This document shows positions 1-13,565 of a DNA stretch of 53,215 nt, piece by piece (position 1 is the stretch's first letter; each line of letters begins with the position of its first letter). The notes under the pieces were generated by a model that saw only the letters and a program-made list of their open reading frames with translations, was not told the origin of the DNA and made no database searches. Source of the DNA: Symbiodinium natans (taxonomy: Eukaryota > Sar > Dinophyceae > Suessiales > Symbiodiniaceae); contig CAJNDS010002838.1 in the NCBI GenBank assembly GCA_905221605.1, positions 146,501 to 199,715 of the forward strand, in the 5' to 3' direction. Both the position numbers and the translations under genes were made by a program.

Positions 1-123
1 TATCTGACACGGGAGGGGACCGCCCTGAAACAGCAACGGGTAGCGACATCTGCAGCCTCACGAGCTCATGTTATGACATGCTACACCCGCAGCATTCTTG
101 ACGTTCCTGCAATAGGGCAAGTG

Positions 124-124
<1 letters not shown>

Positions 125-159
<35 letters not shown>
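125..159. repeat. (CA)n microsatellite
   Basis: An uninterrupted dinucleotide run of about 17 CA units. Nothing coding surrounds it. Confidence 0.95.
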
Positions 160-161
<2 letters not shown>

Positions 162-296
162 TTCTCCACAGGCAGCAGATCCCTCCAGAATGCGGCAACC
201 TTGCTTAGCCGTTGTCATTCTAGTCCTCTTCAGCCTTGTCATCGTTGATGTTGAAGTATCCTGCTGCATGGAACTGTAAATACGTACATTCACAAC

Positions 297-720
297 ACAA
301 CCCAGCATAGCATAACGAAACATACCAGAACCAATTAAAATAGCATCCCAGTATTCACTTCGATCAGCCCCACCCGAAAAGGAGCAAGCTAACCGATGCG
401 GAAGCCGTCTGTGCCCTTTTTCGGACAGGTAATTCAGGATACTTCGCCGCAGGATTCAGGTTGTTATTCCCGAAGGCGGCACTCTGCGGGATTTTTGGGG
501 GTTGGACACTGGGCATAACATAGCAGACCATAGCATAACTTAGCACAACGTGGCATAGCAGAACATTTCAAACAACACAAGCGTAGCTTAAATAGCGTGG
601 CACAACATTAGAAGGCATGGCAGACTACAACATCCCAGAATACCACAACATAACCTGACTGCAACATGACCTGTTTTAGCACAACATGACCTGACATGAT
701 ATAGCATCATAGTAAACATA
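297..720. repeat. Degenerate short-motif repeat region
   Basis: This stretch is built from irregular reiterations of short words such as CATAGCATAAC, TAGCACAAC and ACATGACCTG. The spacing is not constant, so it looks like a decayed satellite or slippage-derived DNA rather than a clean tandem array. No coding signal was seen. Confidence 0.6.
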
Positions 721-3623
<2,903 letters not shown>

Positions 3624-6600
3624 CTTGCGGGGATCAAATTCCTACAAGAAGAACAAGAGCCGATGGCAGCAGCCAGTAGCAAGATCCAACAGCGGGCCAT
3701 GGAACGTGGTGCAGCTTGGAGCTCGGACCAGTCAGGCATGCTAGACAGCTCTGGATGGCACAGGTGGGGCGGCACGTGTGGAACCGCCAAGTCCGGCTGA
3801 AGGGTCTGTCCTGCCGGAATCAGAGAACCATAGCTACAACCCATGCCCAAGTCGAAAGAAAGTAAAACAAAACTGCCTGGCCGCCTTCGCCGCGGCAAAT
3901 GCTTTCTTCAGCCTTCGTCAACAGCATCCGGCTTCCTACGCCTCTGATAGCTCAAGCGGTGACAAACTCCAAGCCCGCCGCAACTTGTAAAGATACGCCG
4001 GCCAGTTGTGAACCTTATTTCTTTTGGCCCATCCAGTGAAATGGCGAGCCGGACGAGGCTTAGGAGTGGGCTGCATCTCGCTGTCGGCCTTCGGTGTTCT
4101 TTCGCACCTATCGACCACAACTGCGCTTCTCCATGCTTTCCAAGATCACCCAAACGGCTCGCACGCCAGTGAATGCAGAGCACAAGTGCTAGCAGCTAGC
4201 TGCTAGCAGCTAGCAGCTAGCAGCTAGCAGAAAGCATGTGGCTGAGGAGAAAATTGTTTTTCCCACGCTGGTGCCGCTGGGTGCTCCTAGCATGCACACA
4301 GCGACGCGGCCTGGGCCCATCCATGGGTATTCCCATGGTGCGCGAGGGGGATCTCAGATCTGGCTCGCATGCTTCGAAGAGCAGCCTTTTGGGGCCGTGG
4401 CGACCATGGAACACACACGCCACTTTGGCAATGGCAGAAGACGTACCCCTGCGTCATAGTTGCATTGACGCCGCGAGGGAGTGAAACCCTACGTCTGCGA
4501 CAGAGCCTGGGCTTCAGGCAAGCTCTCTTGCACTGAGCTCCACACAGCTCCCCTCGGAAAATCCAAAATACGGATGCAACCGTCAAAGCATGTGCATCGC
4601 TTAGGTTCATTTGCATGTGTTTGTAGGTCATCGGAATCGATTGAGCCAGAACGTCTTGCGTCCGCATTGCCGTGGCAGCGCTGCCACTGGTCACAGAGCT
4701 GTAGCTCAGCGATTGGAATCGAATCCCGCCACAGCATCGAACAAACCCGCGGCAAGCAGTCACCTAGAGGAATGCCTGGGCCTTGGAAAAACTCTGCCGA
4801 CGAGGCTTGATCTGTCAGGTTGCCATGTCAGCATATTGCTGGACAAAGTTGCTAACCTCTTTTCGTCCAGGCTAGCTCCAAATGGACTCCCAAGCGAAAG
4901 CCCAATGCAAAGTGGTTAGTTCCTGCCACACCAAAGCGTGCTAAAGCTGGGCACCAGAATTTCTTGAAACCTTCCCCCGCAAGAACACACCTTGAAACAA
5001 GAACGACGAAGTCTGGTAATTTTGGTACTTTACATCTGCATACTTGCAGCATCTGCGTTTGACACAGGCCATGTGGGAACGGTCAGGGGCCCAGTGTCTC
5101 TGCAGATCCTCGCCAAGCTTCTTGCATAATGCCGAATGCTCGACTACTTTCCCTTCCTAGATGCAGATAGATGCAGAACGATGCAGGCCAGTGACCTCAA
5201 GCCCATGCCGGCAATCTTCGTAAAGGCAGATGGCTCTGAATCTGCTGCTTCCCCAAAGAAGCAAAACGTACTGGGAGGAGCATGAGAATTAATGTTAGGT
5301 TTACTTGACTGCCACATGCTTCTGCAGGGGTACGAACCATCTTTCCGGGCGTTTGCCAACTTGGCTGAAACTTCAGAGATTTGTGATACGCGAAACAGAT
5401 GAACCACGCTTCGAAGGCGGAGCTCCTAGTGACCGAGTCAAGGTTGGGCACTCTGCTCATCGAAGTCCTTGGCTGGACAGGGCATCACCGGCACAAAGCA
5501 CAGAAAAGAAGAGGTCGCAGCACTCAGGGTGACCGGCGAGTCAGGAAATCCTGTCCAAAACAATCCGAAATCCCGCTAACGACCGAGAAACCTGCAGTCC
5601 TATTGTCTAGATTTATCTATATTTATCTAGATTTATCTAGGGCCTCTAGGGGACCCTACCGTTCGGTCCCATCCCCTAGGCTCTGAACATCCCAATAAGC
5701 CCCAGGAAAGAGCCCTAAAGGCGTCTGTGACGCAAGGTTTGTCTTGTTCTGGCTCATGTGAGGTGACTCGCAGACACTTCTCCTAGCTCGAGCGTCACTC
5801 CAAGTGCAGCTGATGATTCTTGCAGGCCCAGGACAAGTCAGAACGGCTTCTGTGTTGGAACTGATAAAGCCAAACGGATTTGTTGCTGGTACTCGTCCAT
5901 CGCTGAGCTCCATCGGAAAGGCTGGGACATAGCCTGGGGAATGACTGCAGTGGACGTCTGTCCATGTGAAAAGCAAATGCTTGTCTGCACGCCCCAGAAA
6001 CTACATACTTTGTGCTTCAGTCTCTCCACGACTTCGCATCGGATTTCATGTGCCGTCCAGACACGTTGCGCTGCATCTGCCTTTGCCCAGTGAGCGACCC
6101 GGTGAGCGATTGCCGAGCAAAGCGAACACTCATGCTCCGTGACTGTCGCTAGTGGGTGTCGAAGAACCCCTGTCAACCTGCATTAGCGACGCCTAATTTC
6201 GCAGCTTCGCATTGCAGCAAGCTCTGCAGCAGGCCATGAGATTGGCACATGGACTCGCTGCCATGGCACTGAAAGCGATGTGGCTGCTGGAAGAAGACCG
6301 TGAGCGCTTCCCGGAGGGCCTCCGTACATGATCATACATGCAACACGGTGGCAATGTCGCATGATGCAGTTTCATGTGTCGACTCCTACATTTGATTTTC
6401 TACCAGGTTCTACTGTTCTACATGGTGTGCTCAGCGTACATGAAAACAACACAGGATCACCCATAGACTTTGGGGAAAAGCCCTCGGTGCTCCTGCCGCA
6501 TGCTCGTCTCACTCACAGGCGGCTGTATCAGGAAGCCTGTCGCGGCTTCGCCTTCTTGCGGGCCTTCCAGCAAGGATCAAGACGAGCAGACGCTCCCAAA

Positions 6601-9118
6601 ATTCAGGAAACTCGTAACACGTCTCACATGACCAACTCCCGGCAAAGGCAAGCAGCTAAAGCATTGAGAAAAAGCTTGTGCCGCACAAGCCTCGTATGGA
6701 GTCCTTGAGGCCTCCTGTGGCCGTAGCTATGGGCACCGCACCGTACAAGGAAGCCGCCAGCCTCACGACATGGTTGTTGCACACAATTGCTCAGTGCCTC
6801 CGTGCTCTATGTTTCTATGGCTTGTATGGGAACGATAGGTCTGAGCACGCTGCTGAGGCAAACCGCAAGGCTCGTAGCGCGACGGCATGATGATGAAGTC
6901 GCAGCCTGCAGAAACAGTTTACAAAACTTCCGTGCAGCCCCAGCGCCGTGATCTTGTCAATTGGTGCGCCGTGCACAACTTGACCAGGCCTGCCATCATC
7001 TGATGTTCCAGGACGGGACTGAAGCCTATCAGGAAAGACGGCTTCAAGTGCCAAAGACGCGAGACGTCAGAGGCATCGCTTTTGCAGAACCGAAGGCGTG
7101 CCACACAAAATGCTGGAAGCCAAGAGTTGCTGACAAAGTTGTCGCAGAGCTTGGGTGTGATGCAGGCTTCTTCTGCCATAGCGAATGAGCGAAACCATCC
7201 AGCCCCATATAGCCCCAGGCCCCCATCCAGTAACTCATCCCCCCCCCCCTCCTGCGCCCAACATTGTTGGGTCTCTCGGCACCGGGCATTCTACCACACC
7301 CGGCAAACCACATTTCCACCGACTCACCATGGCTGGTTCAGTCTACTTCGGAACCACGCGCCACATTGTGCGAGTCGGACGAGGAGAGGCCAAGCGCAGC
7401 TACACCGACAATCATACCGACAGCGCATCAAGGAAAGCCATTGAAAGAGCGGCTGTCTAGGCAGGCAGCTTGTTTGACCGCAGACGTGGCCACGGTTGCG
7501 GAGCTCCAGCTCTTTGAGCAAATGCTGATAGTGCTGCCTTGCGGGTGCAGAAAGCATGGAGAAAGGGCTTTACATGAGTTTTACATGCTTTACGTTGAGG
7601 CAGACTTGCTCCATTCAAACAAACAGCTGTGCGAAACCGCGCCTACCAACCAACAGGAATAGGCAAGTCAACCCGTGGCCACGACACTTCGCTGGGCACA
7701 AAGCGGTTCCTGCTGCATGCCATGTGGCTCCCCCTCGCCCATGAGAATAAGCTGGGCTCGTCCAGGGAAACCCTGCATGCCAGACCCCAGCAGCCACGGC
7801 ACAACACGTGCCAGTACGTCAACGCCTGATGGCAGGCAGGGCTGCTGAACTCTGCTGCCATGCAACTACGTCAGGCAAGGGCACCCTTCTGCCAAGTGAG
7901 GCGACCCACAAAGCCGAACAAGACCTGCGAAGAAGGCATCATGTAAAGCAAAAATCACTCTCAGAGCACTGTCAAAACCACCTTACTGAGAGGCGCGCCG
8001 CACGGGGCGCTGGGACCAGGCCAAGCTTCTTCTGGAGGAAAACCTGTACTTCGATGTTTGCTTCTTCTGCTACCATGAGCGTATGCGGTGTTCCTTACGT
8101 TCAAGCGCATCGGTGCTTACGGCAGGTCTCAAAAGCAAACGAAAGAATAGCGCGGCCGCCTCGGATACAGTTACGAATTCCAGAGTGTCTGGCCGAAAAT
8201 ACAAGGGCAAAGTGCATTCACCACGCTTGAGAACACCCACACTTGAAAACACCCCACCGAGATTCCATTGCTGAGTGTTGCCATCACAAACCAGCGGAGC
8301 TCTCAGTTATTTGGAGTTCCTGCACCTGGACTGGGGCTTTACAAGAATCACACGGTTCCCAAAACGAGCCTGGGAAGAGAAACATCCGACTGTATCCGAC
8401 CGTATTGCAGGACGAGGCAGGAGGAGTAGTCACGGTTCCAGCCCCGACACCGTCCGCTTGCAAGCACAGCTCGAAAGAACCAACACGTTCAACAAGCAGT
8501 TGTCAATTGATCACTGGCGGCTGGTGTTGGCTCTCTTCTGTTGCTTGGCATTTGGTTCGGGCGCCCCACCCGTAAAAGCCCCAACATCTGATAGCCGCAA
8601 GCACGCCGCAGGCTGGTTGCAAGCAACTTCGGCTTCAATGATCTCAGCGTGTTGCTGGCAACCCCTCTACTTTCCTTGTGTTGATGGACTTGTGCATTCA
8701 TAAAGCCCAAGAGCCGCACCTTGCACTCCCGTCTCGCAGCTCCCATGCTGTCGACCTTGCTGACTCCACATGCTGAACAGAAAGGACCCCGAAAGTCCGG
8801 CGCTTCAGATGGAGGTCCTCTTACTTCTTTTTGTTTTCCATGGGAAGGACTCCATTCACCCTCATCCTAGCAAGACAAGTTGTGCTCTTCATCGGAAGCC
8901 CATTTGTTCTAAGTTCATAAGGACGCCTTGATGTTTCAAGTCCAAGATGTTTACGCTACCCCTTGAGGAAAACGCCTGTGTTCCTTCAGATGTTAAGAAG
9001 AATAAACAAGTCCCCTGCTTCATTTCGACTCAACAAGAGAAACGTCTAGGTCTTTATGAGAGGTCTCTAGAGCATAACCTCCATCCTAGTTCACTGTCAT
9101 TGACATGTCAAACGTGCT
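3624..9118. other. Unassigned 5.5-kb stretch
   Basis: No gene could be identified. Two short repeats occur. One is a 7-bp CTAGCAG array that flips orientation at 4187-4230. The other is a 10-bp ATTTATCTAG array at 5606-5640. Minus-strand open segments near 5.14-5.4 kb and 5.84-6.18 kb have coding-like composition. The missing C-terminal half of the starch synthase upstream on the minus strand would be expected in this direction, but I found no convincing GT1-type motif. Confidence 0.4.
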
Positions 9119-9320
9119 AGTGGCAGTGGTAGTGGTAGTGGTAGTGGTCGTGGTCGTGGTCGTGGTGGTAGTGCTGGTGGTCGTGCTGGTGGTGGTGGTG
9201 GTGGTGGTGGTGGTGGTGGTGGTGGTGGTGGTGGTGGTGGTGGTGGTGGTGGTGGTGGTGGTGGTGGTGGTGGTGGTGGTGGTGGTGGTGGTGGTGGTGG
9301 TGGTTGCGGTGGTGGCAGCG

Positions 9321-9351
<31 letters not shown>

Positions 9352-9354
9352 CAT

Positions 9355-9387
<33 letters not shown>

Positions 9388-9390
9388 TAG

Positions 9391-9433
<43 letters not shown>

Positions 9434-9482
9434 TGTTGTTGTTGTCGTCCTAGTAGTAGCAGCAGCAGCAGCAGCAGCAGCC
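9119..9482. repeat. Triplet array (GGT)n with AGT, CAG, AGG and TAG blocks
   Basis: This is a trinucleotide array in blocks: GTAGTG/GTCGTG variants, then about 40 uninterrupted GGT units, then CAG/GCA, GAGCAG and GTA blocks ending near 9482. All blocks stay in triplet register, so every frame is open and the apparent ORFs (polyVal, polyThr, polyPro) are artefacts. The plus strand is strongly G-rich. Confidence 0.95.
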
Positions 9483-10443
9483 CTTAACCCACCTGTCAAC
9501 ATATGTTGTTCTTTTCGTCAAAAACCTACCATAAAACTAGAAACACCCAAAAACAATATTCATTGTTTGACCCTGCCAAGCTCAGGGAGCACTCTGACCC
9601 AGCACTCCTTTTACAACGGGCCGTGAGGATCCACGCTCGGACGAGTCCCACAGCTGTGACTTCAGATCGCACTCTGCACTCGAAACTTGTTCCATCGGAC
9701 CAGAAACTCTGAACCAACATGGAAAACAGCATCAAAGTGCTCCCTTCCCAGCACAACAACTTTTTAAATCCGCAGTAGAGACAGGGTGGGGATGTTCGAA
9801 AAAGAAAAAGTTGGGGCTTTGGCTGCTTTTGGTTTGTTTTGTGCGGATTTTTGTTGGGTCTTCAATACTGGTCTTTTCAGGGATTGCTTTGTCATTCGTA
9901 ATCTTGGTTCAACTTTTCTTAAGAAGAAGATGAACCGCTCATTCTCCAACAACCATGAAGAGCACGACGAGCTCTTTCTAAATGTTGTTAGGACGACTAC
10001 GTTTGGACTCTTGCTGCTGATTCCAGCTCGCCCATGTCTGGCCACCAATGCGAAACATCTCAATTCCTTTTGAAGAGCAAGTGGCGGCCTTCTTTGTTGG
10101 GAACACCTTCTTGCTCTTTGAATCTCTCGTTTTCGTAAACGAAAGTGACCGTGGAAGTTTCGCTGAACGGGCGTCTAGAACAAGCAGAGTACTTCATCCA
10201 ACCGAAGAGATCAGGGCATAAGCCGAACGCAAACAAAGAAGTCAGGCTTAACAGGTATTTGTCGCATACGCTCTGAACGACATTAGAGCCAAAACGTCAT
10301 TGGAGGAAAAACAGGAACACTAAGATCCTCTCGCAGGCCACCGGACCAGGATGCAGAAGGGACCAAAGAATCAGGGAGAACAAGTGCCCTTTGAAGGGGT
10401 GCAGACAGATGGGGCTCTGGAGCATCTGCGAATTGTGTCCCGC
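9483..10443. other. Probable intron or 3' continuation of the starch synthase gene
   Basis: No exon could be fixed here. A short minus-strand segment around 10045 reads FALVARHG. This faintly resembles the start of the second Rossmann domain of starch synthases (G-x-V-x-R-L), but lacks the following QKG. A second minus-strand segment near 10300-10345 reads LREDLSVPVF and is equally weak. The rest shows nothing recognisable. Confidence 0.3.
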
Positions 10444-13400
10444 CTGGTAGCACTTGGAAATGTGCACATCCTAGGAGAGACAACAAACAAGGGAAAAAGT
10501 TCGGCAACGCTGGCACGTTGGTGCTTGGGCAATGAATGATCGGTTATGGCCATGCGAGCCGGGGCACGGATCTGGGATCCCACTCCTCATCCAAGGCGTT
10601 TTGGATGCCAGCGAGGCGCAGCATCTTCGCCTGTCGCCCGATTCGCCCCATGTAATGGCACGGTGCTTTGTTGGATCATTTGGATCGCCTTCTGGCTGAG
10701 CAGCCCATCAAGCCCGAATCCACCTGCGCTGTCTTGGGCTTCGATCCGCACGGGCTTCTCACCAATTCATGTGTTTGGCCTTGTGGCGTCTGTATCTCGT
10801 GGGCATAATTGCGAGACACCTGGCCAGGCAACTCTTGCAGGCAATCGACAGCCGACAACACAACACTAAGGGCAGCGCATACTTGACTCATAAGTTTGGG
10901 CGCTCCAGGAATTAAATCTCTAGCCGAACTATGGCTTAGGTTGACTTCTCAACGCCTACCATTTTTGCCATCAAGACACTGTGACCACACGATCGCTGCA
11001 AAGGACAGCACCCTTACAGAGGTTGAGGTCGCCATCTTTCACCCTTAGTCGTCACAGCGAGATGTCAGTAGGTGTTGGAGCTTCCACCCGGGAACTTAAT
11101 CAAAGCACGAATCACACTGAATCACAGAATCCAAGGCATCGTCAGGTCGACTGCTGCCGCTTTGCCAAGTCCAAGCAGTGTACTCACGCTGGAACGCCGG
11201 CATGAAAATCTGCCCTGGAAGCCTAAGACTCACGTGTCCAACATCTTCGGCGCACGGACGTCACGAAGAGCCAAGAACCGCATCCTCTCACACCCTCTCT
11301 CCAAGTGATTGACACCTCACAGGTGACTTCATTCTTTTCCTGTCAAAACACCAAGGTTGTGGATGACGTGGATGTTCCTGCACGCAAACGAACACTGTCA
11401 CCAGAGCCACTAGAATCTCGAAAAGGTCACCCTGCGGCCCTATGAACTCAGAGCCTGGAACCCTTAAAAGCCAACGGACTCACTTAGCAGGTGCGCAGTC
11501 GACCTCAAAGCCATTCGAGGGCCAAAATATCAAAATGTCGCCACCCAAAACACCGAATCTACGTAAAGACGCAATGCACAACACCTGGTTTTTTCCGAAA
11601 CCCCGCAACCGTGCCTGGAATCCTGATAGAGGCCGCTTCGACGATAGCGGTGCGCCAGGTACACTGACACCAGGGCTGCCTGCCGAGTTGCTTCGGGCTT
11701 TCGGCGGCCCTCATTTGTTTTTTTGAGCTTCGTCATATCTGCAAGTTTGTTGCATCCAGCCGGGGCCGTACTTTTCCGAGCTTCCTGGCGTTTTGTGGCA
11801 ACACGTGCCTGCCAGTCGTTGGAGATGAAAGCTACCTGGGCAGTGCCACAGCAAACTTCCCACTCATGCTTATGCTTGCAAGCTTCTGATAAAGCTGACA
11901 GGACAGGACCACTTGCAACCTTTGCCTCTACGACTTGCTTCCAAGATGCTCTTTGCCCATACGCCACCCGATCGAATTTAAGTGTCAGCGGCACCTGCTT
12001 GGTATGGAGAACCCGAACATCACCAGACGACCAAGACACCATGTCGTCGTTACATCCCCTGGGCTTCATGCCGCACAACCTCATACACAACCCGGCCTCC
12101 AGAGCAGCAAGTGACAGCATGGCGAAGCGATACAGATTGTCTCCATAGTCCTGACCAGTCCTGAGGATGCAGGATCTCACAAACGGACAGCTGATGCAAG
12201 CTGTCAGCTGAAGTCGGGAGCATGTATGGCTTCCCTTTGCCGTTCAGGAGAGGAGCTTGGAATCACAGTACAAGCCGTTTGGGCGATGCTGATAGCAGCC
12301 ATGGTCCAGCAGCACATAGTCCTTGAAGCGCACAAGATACTTGCTGAACTAGATGATGCAGTGCTAAAGCTGCTAACCGCCACTGAAAGAACCTCCGAAG
12401 GTCGGTCTGGATACAGTGGACAAGACTTCGAAAGAAACTAGTGCACTAGCTCCAGGCAGGCTGCGCACCCCTTCCCATCTCCGAAGCTGACGAACTTGTG
12501 CCTTTGCGCAACGTATGCCATCACCATGACATAAGTTCGTAGCGTTCACAAGAAAACACGACATCCGAGAAAGAAGCCGAGAACAAAGAGGGCAAACCTA
12601 AAGCATTAGTTGCAAGCTTTCCTTCTCAGATCTGTCAGCCGATGATACTACAGAATGCCGGGTTTGCCTTTCCAACAGGGGGACGGTCCGAACAGAACTT
12701 GAGGCCCTCTCATACGAAAGTTTAGAGTCGGATGCTCCTTCTCTCCCCTTCTCTCCCCTTCTCTCTCCTCCTCTCCCCTTCTTTCCCCTTCTCTCTCTTC
12801 CAGCTACAGTTGCCGCTGCCTCCTTTTGGTCTCCTCGTCCATGGCTTCCCCTCATCGTTCCCTCTTCTCTGGTTTCTTCCTGAAGCCCCTTCCCCCAAAC
12901 TTCCCGGAGTCCTCCCCCAAAGCCCAAGCTTCACCGCAGCTACACCCCCCCTTGCCACGTCTGCTGGCCTACTTGACCGGCACTCTCATCTTTAGTTCTC
13001 TACTCAAGCTCAGGTGCATGCAGCGGACTTCTTGATCCATCTGGTCAAGCCGCACCCAGGCCTGAAACAATTTGAGAACACTCACCTGACTAAAGCAAAA
13101 AAAAGTACCGTGAATGAGCGCATCCGGCTCGCCGGAAAGCAATGGCTCTCCCACCACAAAAGCATGCTGTGAAAGTCAAAACAGTTACCCTGTCACACGA
13201 CGAAGATGAGGTGCTGATCCCAAATAGATGAAGCCATCTTCCGCGGGCGGCTTCGTGTACATGGGCGAAATGGCCCTGAGAGGCGACACACTTATCGGTT
13301 GAATCATGCTGCCGGGTCAAAAGCGGCAGTCGAGTGGCAAGGTCCGGTGGCCACGCAGGGCAAACTGCCTCGCGCTCACGCGGACAGGGACAGCGTGCCC

Positions 13401-13565
13401 CCAACATCCCCCAACCCTCGGCCGCAAACTGCCGAGGCAATCTGGGCAGTACGGGACAAGAGAGCGCAGCAGTTGCCTTGCCAAAGAAGCCGCAATGCGA
13501 CCCAGACCCCCTGAGTTTGACCAGGGCAGGAGCTCCGAGGAGACAATCACCTCGGAAAAGAGAGT
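10444..13565 (-). CDS. Starch/glycogen synthase (GT5), N-terminal domain, many micro-exons, partial
   Basis: Glucosyltransferase that extends alpha-1,4-glucan from a nucleotide-glucose donor. Exons on the minus strand by motif and phase are: about 13565-13508 (ELLPWSNSGG), 13416-13380 (LGDVGGTL), 13061-about 13003 (QEVRCMHL), about 12348-12257 (DYVLLDHGCY), 12160-12097 (DYGDNLYRFAML), 11994-11968, 11835-11809 (VAFISNDWQ), 11679-11615 (VSVYLAHRYR), 11377-11352 (NIHVIHNL), 11209-11188, 11035-10980 (KGAVLCSDRVVT), 10819-10780 (RNYAHEIQTPQ), 10723-10689, 10630-10556 (RLAGIQNALDEEWDP) and 10470-10444. Splice phases agree at nearly every join. Many exons are only 22-75 bp. The donor-site KxGG motif is NSGG here. 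At least two exons are unplaced, near 13.1-13.38 kb and 11.04-11.19 kb. The start codon and the C-terminal GT1-like domain are also missing. The family is sure; exact ends are less so. Confidence 0.88.
12736..12801. repeat. CT-rich minisatellite (CTTCTCTCCC-like)
   Basis: A polypyrimidine array on the plus strand with a 10-11 bp period, about six imperfect copies. It lies in a starch synthase intron between the exons at 13.06 and 12.35 kb, so in that transcript it is a purine-rich tract. Confidence 0.85.

Noticed and set aside
4695-4728. tRNA-like words (TAGCTCAGC and AATCGAATCCC)
   Set aside because: The A-box-like and B-box-like words are only about 15 nt apart and no acceptor stem or anticodon arm can be drawn.
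5850-5910. Possible starch synthase C-terminal motif NPFGFISSNTEAVL (minus)
   Set aside because: Similar to the late glucan-synthase FGF region, but with no neighbouring GT1 motifs or supporting splice sites within kilobases.
11530-12180. One 216-residue uninterrupted minus-strand protein
   Set aside because: The frame is open through introns by chance. Starch synthase motifs are separated by non-homologous segments that begin with GC or GT and end with AG in phase.
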